29,772 nucleotides of DNA from a virus. Shown here one piece after another: positions 25,181 through 29,772 of this stretch (its first letter is position 1; the number at the start of each line of letters is the position of its first letter). The position numbers and the translations under genes are program-made. The DNA lies in the IMG/VR virus record IMGVR_UViG_3300043410_000409, positions 1-29,772 of that record. The stretch is one strand, 5' to 3'. The notes beneath the pieces are model-generated. The model did not search any database and was not told where the DNA came from. It was given only the letters and a program-made list of their open reading frames with translations.

Positions 25181-25792
25181 TTAGAGCCAGCTTGCGAACT
25201 TTTTCGTCTTCGCCTTGCGGTCATCGAGGCCGTGCGTGCCTCCGTTAATCCGCTTCGTCAAAGCAAGGATTGCGCTATCGGTGATGCCCTGATCGCAGAT
25301 CGACCAGAGCTTGTTCTTGTCGAAGAACCACAGGGCGCTTTCGAAGGCGAGTTCAGTTGCCACGAGGTCCGGGTTCGTCATCACGTCCGGGCGATTGATG
25401 TAGTCCGAGAACGCTTTGAAATTCGATTTTCCAGTGAGTTGGAGGCTACCCCTGCCCCTGTACAGCCAACCTTCGCCCGAGGCTTCATCGCCGTTGCCCA
25501 TGCGGTTGGCATAGACGCGGTTGGCGATCTTTTGCGGTTGACGCTCATAGGCACGGGCCAGCGCATCAGTCGGGAAGTACTTGCCAAAGATGCCACGAAG
25601 GCCAGCAGCGCCGTAGTTCAGGTTCTCGCTGAACGCCTTGAAATTGCCGCTTTCGTGCGCCGTTTGAGCAAAGAAATGCGCAGCGCGATTAGGTGATAGC
25701 TTATAGAAAGCTGCAGCCGCTTTAAGCGTGCCCGGACCGAACGCACCATCTGCGCCAACTCCTATTTTCTGTTGAAGATTTACGAGGCTCAT
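25181..25792 (-). CDS. GH19-type endolysin (203 aa)
   Basis: The start is the ATG at 25792, which overlaps the stop of the preceding gene (ATGA). Residues 1-33 look like a short peptidoglycan-binding element (GADGAFGPGTLKAA). The rest is a glycoside hydrolase family 19 (chitinase/lysozyme-like) domain: FAQTAHESGNFKAF with catalytic Glu47, GRGSLQLTGKSNF and ICDQGITDS. It would cut the glycan strands of the host wall at lysis. There is no signal peptide, so it needs a holin to reach its substrate, and candidate holins lie directly upstream. Confidence 0.88.
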   Translation of the reverse strand: MSLVNLQQKIGVGADGAFGPGTLKAAAAFYKLSPNRAAHFFAQTAHESGNFKAFSENLNYGAAGLRGIFGKYFPTDALARAYERQPQKIANRVYANRMGNGDEASGEGWLYRGRGSLQLTGKSNFKAFSDYINRPDVMTNPDLVATELAFESALWFFDKNKLWSICDQGITDSAILALTKRINGGTHGLDDRKAKTKKFASWL

Positions 25793-26289
25793 TGTCCAGC
25801 ACTCCGCCAATCAGGGAAGTCATTTTCATCAACCACGCCGTCTCCGTTGGCGTCGTAGCGCAAATCGTTGCGATACTTTTCCCACGGGGCCATGTCGTCG
25901 TCATCATCCTCGACGTTGTCTGCCACAACCGGCTCTTCTTGAGCGACAACGGGCGTTGTCTCTACAGGCTGATCGACAACCGGCTCGGGAGCAGGCTCTG
26001 GCTCGACTGGCGTAGGTTCTTCCGGCTTGGCATCACGCGCATTGGCGTTGAGGCTCAGGCCGCCCAGCAGGCCGACGAACGCACCGATAACGGTGTTGAA
26101 CGCAGGGCCGATAATGTCGAACACCTTCTGGCTATCGACCACAGTGTCAGGCACGAACAGGCCGACCATCAGTGCGCCGACCACAACAAGGATGACGCAC
26201 GACAGTGTTACGACTGCCATACGGATCGTGAACTCGATGGTATCCTCGATACCGTCCTGCTTGCTCTCAAACTTATCCCAGAAACTCAT
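25789..26289 (-). CDS. Two-TM holin-like protein with EF-hand-like tail
   Basis: I choose the ATG at 26289, seven bases after GGAG; a TTG at 26295 is also possible. Two hydrophobic helices (about 23-46 and 57-80) are followed by a Pro/Glu-rich stretch, a run of acidic residues (128-133) and a final segment with DANGDGVVDENDF (about 146-158), which has Asp, Asn, Asp, Gly and Asp in the positions of a Ca2+-binding EF-hand loop. Two TMs and the place just upstream of the endolysin suggest a holin. The Ca2+-binding tail is unusual for a holin. An exported membrane anchor of the virion type is the alternative. Confidence 0.6.
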   Translation of the reverse strand: MSFWDKFESKQDGIEDTIEFTIRMAVVTLSCVILVVVGALMVGLFVPDTVVDSQKVFDIIGPAFNTVIGAFVGLLGGLSLNANARDAKPEEPTPVEPEPAPEPVVDQPVETTPVVAQEEPVVADNVEDDDDDMAPWEKYRNDLRYDANGDGVVDENDFPDWRSAGQ

Positions 26290-26291
26290 GC

Positions 26292-26798
26292 TCAATCTCC
26301 TTTGCTGGCAAGCGGATTACTAAGCGTCTTGTTGATCTTGTCGTCCATCTGTTTTTCAAGGTCTTTAATACGACGCTGTTGCTCCTGATCCTGCTGCCGC
26401 AGTTCGCTGATGATAGCACGCTGCGATTGCATTGTCTCCCTCTCGGACACTTGGCTTCTGGCCGAGACTGCGTCAACCGTCTGGCGGGCACTCATGACGC
26501 CGCTGCCAAGGCTGGAAGATAGCGAAGCGAGGTTATCCGAGAGGTACTTGGTTGTTTCCAAGTTCATCTTAATCATCTGCTCGTTGCTGTCCTGCCGTTC
26601 CTTCATCTTGGTGAAGTCGTCGCCCATCGACGCATACGTCTCAGTGACTTCCTTCATGGTAAGGAATTGCTGATACACCTCAAAGCCACCCCAAAGCGCG
26701 CCGCCAGCGGTAGACAAAGCCGTGATGAGGGCGAACAGCTTGCCACCCGTGAAGGTCATGCCTCCGAACTCTAAGCTGGTCTTTTCCTCGTCACTCAT
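26292..26798 (-). CDS. i-Spanin-like membrane coiled-coil protein (168 aa)
   Basis: The start is the ATG at 26798, preceded by GGAGGA at 5-6 bases and overlapping the previous stop by 8 bases. Residues about 19-38 form a hydrophobic helix, and residues about 45-150 form a long coiled coil (MKERQDSNEQMIKMN and RQQDQEQQRRIKDLEKQMDD). This is the layout of an inner-membrane spanin (Rz type) and also of many phage XhlA-like or unknown membrane proteins. Its position in the lysis run makes a spanin likely, but I find no lipoprotein partner. It has no catalytic residues. Confidence 0.6.
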   Translation of the reverse strand: MSDEEKTSLEFGGMTFTGGKLFALITALSTAGGALWGGFEVYQQFLTMKEVTETYASMGDDFTKMKERQDSNEQMIKMNLETTKYLSDNLASLSSSLGSGVMSARQTVDAVSARSQVSERETMQSQRAIISELRQQDQEQQRRIKDLEKQMDDKINKTLSNPLASKGD

Positions 26799-28314
26799 AC
26801 TGGTCCTCCACCATTGCGTTCCACGCCGCATCCTGAGAGCGCATCATGCGATAAAGCTCCCAGTAGGCGTCAGGTATCTTGCGCTTTTTATAGATGTCCT
26901 TTGGTGCATAAAAGGGTGCATCTGGAATGCGAGCCTGAACATACGAGCCGTAGCCCGCAGGCACTACAGCCATCTCGGCCATAGCATCGTTCGTGTTGCC
27001 AGTCATCTCAGGCTGCGGCCCCATCTCTGGCATAGAGTTAGACAGCAGTTCCATCGTGGTGACCTGCGACGCGGGGCTGCCCATATCGTCCTGCGCTGGC
27101 GGCTGCGCCACCTCAACTGCCAGTACATCAGGCTCGACGCTGGCTGCCTTGAACCCGCTGTGTAGATCATCCGTCACGGCCTGCTCTGCATCGGCTACGG
27201 TAACTGTGGTGACGGTCTGCTGAGGCACGTCTTGCGCCTCTTGCGCCATCTGTACTCGCTCCGTTACCACATTTGTAGTGGCGGCCTCCGACTGCGTAGC
27301 TGCCTGCTCTGTAGCTACGGGTGCACTGCTTTGGCTTTCAGTAACGCTGGCAGCGGCAGCAACCGCCTCGGTTGCGGCGATCTGTTCACTGCTTTGCGCC
27401 GCGCTATCCTGTTGCTCCATACCGCCAGCCGCCAGCGCCAACACTTGGTCGGGCGATAAACGCTCAGCCACCTTTTCAGTTTCTGCTTTTGGCTCTTCGG
27501 TGCGCGCAGCTTCATCGACTTGATTTGCCGCTTCAGTGGCAGTCTCAGCAGTGATCTCTTGCACTTCGGCGGTCGCTTCAGCAACGACAGGCGTATCTGC
27601 TATGGCTTCCGCAACTATGTCAGATTGGGACACAGTTTCTGCAACAGGCGTTGCCACCGGGGTATATGACTGGACGCACTCAGGCGCGTTGGGCGTGGCT
27701 GCGCAGTCTACAGTTGGCGTCACGACCGGCGCTGTTGGTGTCAGTAGACCGGACTGAAACGACAGGTTAGCGACGTTGGTGCCAAGAAATAGCTGGATAT
27801 TATCATCAACGCCGGGGCCAGTGATGCCAGCGGCTACGATGTGGTACCTGTTAGCAACTGCGCCGTAGTTGATCTGGATAGCGCCGCTGGGCGACAGGTT
27901 GATCTCGAACGTCTCTGAGTTGTTCGTGCCGTACTCTTTGGTGCCGTACCAGCCGAACAGCGCATCAGTCGATGTTAGCCTGTAATATGGGTTACCCCCG
28001 CTAATGAGATCGGACCAGTACGCATAGATCGTGTTACGCTGCGCTTGTTCCATAGGCATACCATTGCAGCACAGGCTATCGCCCGACTGGAATGAGACGA
28101 AGCCGTTGCTCGACACCCATGCGCTGGTGAACGTCTGGCCGAAGTACTCAAACGGAAAGCCAAATTCCACGAGCCGGGTGTTATCGTCGCCCAGATTGAG
28201 CGGCGTCATGGTAGTCGGCGCACCTATGATCTGCGCCGGTAGAAGCGTGGGGTCGTAACTCTGAGCGCTGACAGGTGCGGCAAGCAATGCCAGCACCAGC
28301 GCAAGGCGTTTCAT
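26791..28314 (-). CDS. Secreted beta-domain protein with acidic stalk (507 aa)
   Basis: A clear signal peptide (MKRLALVLALLAAPVSA, cleavage near residue 18) is followed by a beta-rich domain (about 40-190) with FGFPFEYFGQTFTSAWVSSN, a paired Cys82-Cys83, an AYWSDL segment and FEINLSPSGAIQINYG, recalling nidogen-like adhesive domains. Residues about 215-410 are a low-complexity Ala/Glu/Gln/Thr/Val stalk with few Lys or Arg. The last 60 residues (IPDAPFYAPKDIYKKRKIP and onward) look conserved and basic-aromatic. The gene is coupled to the repeat protein upstream (ATGA) and the spanin-like gene downstream. Its function is unknown; an envelope or extracellular role at the end of infection is an inference. 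Confidence 0.7.
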   Translation of the reverse strand: MKRLALVLALLAAPVSAQSYDPTLLPAQIIGAPTTMTPLNLGDDNTRLVEFGFPFEYFGQTFTSAWVSSNGFVSFQSGDSLCCNGMPMEQAQRNTIYAYWSDLISGGNPYYRLTSTDALFGWYGTKEYGTNNSETFEINLSPSGAIQINYGAVANRYHIVAAGITGPGVDDNIQLFLGTNVANLSFQSGLLTPTAPVVTPTVDCAATPNAPECVQSYTPVATPVAETVSQSDIVAEAIADTPVVAEATAEVQEITAETATEAANQVDEAARTEEPKAETEKVAERLSPDQVLALAAGGMEQQDSAAQSSEQIAATEAVAAAASVTESQSSAPVATEQAATQSEAATTNVVTERVQMAQEAQDVPQQTVTTVTVADAEQAVTDDLHSGFKAASVEPDVLAVEVAQPPAQDDMGSPASQVTTMELLSNSMPEMGPQPEMTGNTNDAMAEMAVVPAGYGSYVQARIPDAPFYAPKDIYKKRKIPDAYWELYRMMRSQDAAWNAMVEDQYE

Positions 28315-29321
28315 TTCTTAGGCTTCTTGTCGGGATTAGCCAGCCACGCCGCCTTTGCCTTGTCGCCAATCAGGCCGTCGTAGGGGCATGGCGTGCCAGC
28401 TTCCCACATAGCCTCAAAGATGCGACGGTCTTGGCAGAGCAGGCTAACGGCAGCCACGCGCATACCCATATCGTACAGCGTCTTGCTCAGTTTCAGGTTT
28501 TCGCAGTTGTGGTCGCGGATCGCCTTGCCAGCCGAGAGGCCGAAGATCTGCGTCTGCACAGCACCGCTCGCGCCAGTCGTGCAAACATCTTGGCTGTAGC
28601 TCATCATGCTAGGCGCGATGGCGCTAGGCGGCGGCGACTTCACGTTCTGGTCAATGACTTGCCGCGAGACGTTTTCGCTATAGCTAGTGCTCTTGCTGTC
28701 ATTGACGTTGACGTTCTGGTTGACGTTTTCCGACGTGCTGGCCGAGACGTTCTGATTGACGTTGGTGCTGGTCGATACGCTCTGATTGATGTTGGTGTTC
28801 GTCGCCGTGCTAGTCGAGGTGCTGACGTTCGTGTTCAGGTTCTCAGACGTGCTGGTGTTCTGGTTGACGTTAGTGCTGGCAATCGTGCTGTTGGTCGTGT
28901 TGTTGACCGTCTGGTTCACAGTGCTGGTAGACACGTCCGTGTTATGGTTCGTGTTCGTGGCTGTGACCGCAGAGGTGTTCTGGTTGATGTTCGTCAGCGT
29001 GCCCGACTGAATGTTGTTGTTCGTGCTCGTCGAGGTGGACGTGTTCACGTTGTTATTGTTGTTCGTCAGCGTACCCGACTGGATGTTATTATTCGTGTTA
29101 ACATTGGTCGCGCTGGTGGTGTTCTGGTTGATGTTGGTCACCGTACCAGACTGGATATTGTTGTTCGTGTTGACGTTCGTCGCCGTGCTCGTGGACGTGT
29201 TGACGTTCGTGTTCGACGCTGTGCTGGTGGTCGTTGTGTCGTAGACGTAGTTCGTGGTCTGCGCGACCACGGTGCTACACCAAGCAACCCCAACAAGGAC
29301 AAGATAGCGGCGATTAATCAT
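28311..29321 (-). CDS. Secreted Asn/Thr/Ser repeat protein with four-Cys domain
   Basis: A signal peptide-like N-terminus (MINRRYLVLVGVAWCSTVVA) precedes about 200 residues (30-228) composed almost entirely of Asn, Thr, Ser, Val, Gln and Ile. NNNIQSGT occurs at 53-60, 77-84 and 101-108, with an exact 24-residue period. Later units vary (TNVNQNTSTS, TNINQSVSTS). A C-terminal domain (about 229-336) is Pro-linked, non-repetitive and has Cys247, Cys273, Cys296 and Cys312. The composition suggests a stacked beta-solenoid or amyloid-like fibre. The lipobox position has Trp before Cys15, so it is probably not a lipoprotein. It lies in the lysis run. The function is unknown. Confidence 0.75.
   Translation of the reverse strand: MINRRYLVLVGVAWCSTVVAQTTNYVYDTTTTSTASNTNVNTSTSTATNVNTNNNIQSGTVTNINQNTTSATNVNTNNNIQSGTLTNNNNNVNTSTSTSTNNNIQSGTLTNINQNTSAVTATNTNHNTDVSTSTVNQTVNNTTNSTIASTNVNQNTSTSENLNTNVSTSTSTATNTNINQSVSTSTNVNQNVSASTSENVNQNVNVNDSKSTSYSENVSRQVIDQNVKSPPPSAIAPSMMSYSQDVCTTGASGAVQTQIFGLSAGKAIRDHNCENLKLSKTLYDMGMRVAAVSLLCQDRRIFEAMWEAGTPCPYDGLIGDKAKAAWLANPDKKPKK
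28680..29240 (-). repeat. Degenerate tandem repeat inside the Asn/Thr-rich gene
   Basis: The coding repeat is most regular at 28998-29021, 29070-29093 and 29142-29165, three imperfect copies 72 bases (24 codons) apart. Further left the repeat is irregular, built of Asn-Thr and Ser-Thr codon runs. Synonymous changes between copies suggest old duplication with selection on the protein. Confidence 0.7.
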
Positions 29322-29482
29322 ACGCGGAAAGCAATCGTTGCAAGGAGGCCAATGATAGCAGCAGCCGCGCCGATCAGCAGGCTTTCGAGCCGCTTGATGC
29401 GCAAGATCGTTTCCTTCCAGCGCTCAGCGCACACGGCTTCATGCGTGGTCAGGCGGACGTACAGTTCGTGCGGATCGACCAT
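29318..29482 (-). CDS. Small membrane-anchored protein (54 aa)
   Basis: This short gene starts with the ATG at 29482, which overlaps the preceding stop (TGATG), and ends at 29318-29320, overlapping the next ATG (ATGA). The product starts MVDPHELYVRLTTHEAVCAE, has a short basic amphipathic helix, and ends in a hydrophobic helix (about 35-52, LLIGAAAAIIGLLATIAF). The helix-plus-single-TM architecture recalls XhlA-type lysis proteins. It could be a holin partner of the lysis run, but the assignment is an inference. Confidence 0.6.
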   Translation of the reverse strand: MVDPHELYVRLTTHEAVCAERWKETILRIKRLESLLIGAAAAIIGLLATIAFRV

Positions 29483-29772
29483 CACTTCAGGTTCCGCAGC
29501 TTGTAGATGGTGCTCAAGTACACGCCGGTCAGGCTGTCGATCAGGTTAGCGACCGCGCGGTTGCCCAGACAGATGTCTTCGTGGTTGCTTTCGATCCAGT
29601 CGGCGTCGCCCTCAAGCAGCGCCAGCACGTCGCCTTTGGGCGTCTCTGGCGCCGGGATGCTGCCGATCAAATCAAATGCGCCCTGATAGGCTTCGACCAG
29701 ATCGTCGATCGCCTCAATCACGTCATCGTAGAAACTGCCCAGCGCCATGTGCTTGGAGAAGCTGCCTTCACC
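29482..29772 (-). CDS. DUF5856/ferritin-like phage protein, 5' end cut by window
   Basis: The open frame continues past the internal ATG at 29748 to the window edge, adding GEGSFSKH before MALGSFYDDV. The SFSKHMALGSFYDDVIEAI stretch matches the continuous first helices of DUF5856-type phage proteins, so the ATG at 29748 is probably internal and the real start lies outside. The visible 96 residues are helical and end in NLIDSLTGVYLSTIYKLRNLK. Relatives have ferritin-like helix bundles of unknown function, and a Dps-like protection role is speculative. It is the first visible gene of the lysis run, coupled to the 54-residue protein by TGATG. Confidence 0.7.
   Translation of the reverse strand, partial: GEGSFSKHMALGSFYDDVIEAIDDLVEAYQGAFDLIGSIPAPETPKGDVLALLEGDADWIESNHEDICLGNRAVANLIDSLTGVYLSTIYKLRNLK

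Noticed and set aside
28680-29240. CRISPR-like or noncoding tandem array
   Set aside because: Repeat units are imperfect, in frame with a 24-codon period, and vary synonymously; there are no uniform repeats with unique spacers.
28311-29321. Lipoprotein (o-spanin) reading of the signal sequence with Cys15
   Set aside because: The residue before Cys is Trp (VAWC), where a lipobox needs Gly, Ala or Ser; signal peptidase I cleavage is more likely.
28275-29549. 424-residue plus-strand ORF with Val/Arg/Asp repeats
   Set aside because: It mirrors the repetitive Asn/Thr codons of the minus-strand gene. The minus-strand frame has a signal peptide, coupling and a Cys domain, so it is the real one.

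Overview
The window is a densely packed part of a tailed-phage genome, or a closely related prophage or metagenomic contig. The most likely type is a short-tailed (podovirus-like) phage of an alphaproteobacterium. Both ends are open: a gene runs off each edge. The evidence for a phage is a DNA replication and nuclease module on the plus strand facing a virion and lysis module on the minus strand, with almost no intergenic DNA and many 1-8 base start/stop overlaps. The evidence for an alphaproteobacterial host is a GapR/DUF2312 gene, a family largely confined to that class, together with high GC. I see no integrase, terminase, portal, capsid gene, tRNA, CRISPR array or insertion sequence. The head and packaging genes presumably lie outside the window.

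Left arm, 1-11536, plus strand. A string of small genes (a zinc-knuckle protein, several unknowns and a YdaS/Cro-like HTH protein) leads into a PrimPol/PriCT/RepA-type primase-helicase (1484-3544). A second block holds small genes, then a DUF2800 PD-(D/E)XK nuclease with a probable Fe-S cysteine set, a DUF2815 presumed ssDNA-binding protein and GapR. A strong intrinsic terminator and an unusual inverted-repeat leader then precede an HTH gene, a family A DNA polymerase with 3'-5' exonuclease, a small unknown, a VRR-NUC nuclease, an SNF2-type helicase, a DUF6378 protein and a small unknown. Together these form a nearly complete phage replication and recombination toolkit. Two sigma70-like promoters (about 672-698 and 3563-3590) share an almost identical 20-base leader just before their first genes. 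A related sequence appears inverted inside the 6704-6791 repeat.

Right arm, 11522-29772, minus strand, read from right to left. A ferritin-like/DUF5856-type gene (cut by the window edge) starts a translationally coupled run: a 54-aa membrane protein, a secreted Asn/Thr/Ser repeat protein (336 aa), a secreted beta-domain protein (507 aa), an i-spanin-like coiled-coil protein, a two-TM holin-like protein with an EF-hand-like tail, and a GH19 endolysin. After a 51-aa membrane protein come the structural genes: an SU10-type head-tail adaptor, a tail fibre, a Gly/Ser-rich tail protein, a nozzle/stabilisation-like protein, a 77-aa unknown, and five large internal or ejection-type virion proteins. 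The two arms converge and overlap by 15 bases at 11522-11536.

The most unusual part is the pair of secreted proteins locked into the lysis run (26791-29321). One has a 24-residue periodic Asn-rich repeat and a four-cysteine C-terminal domain; the other has an adhesive-looking beta domain on a long acidic stalk. I do not recognise a described function for either, and they are the best candidates for an undescribed system.
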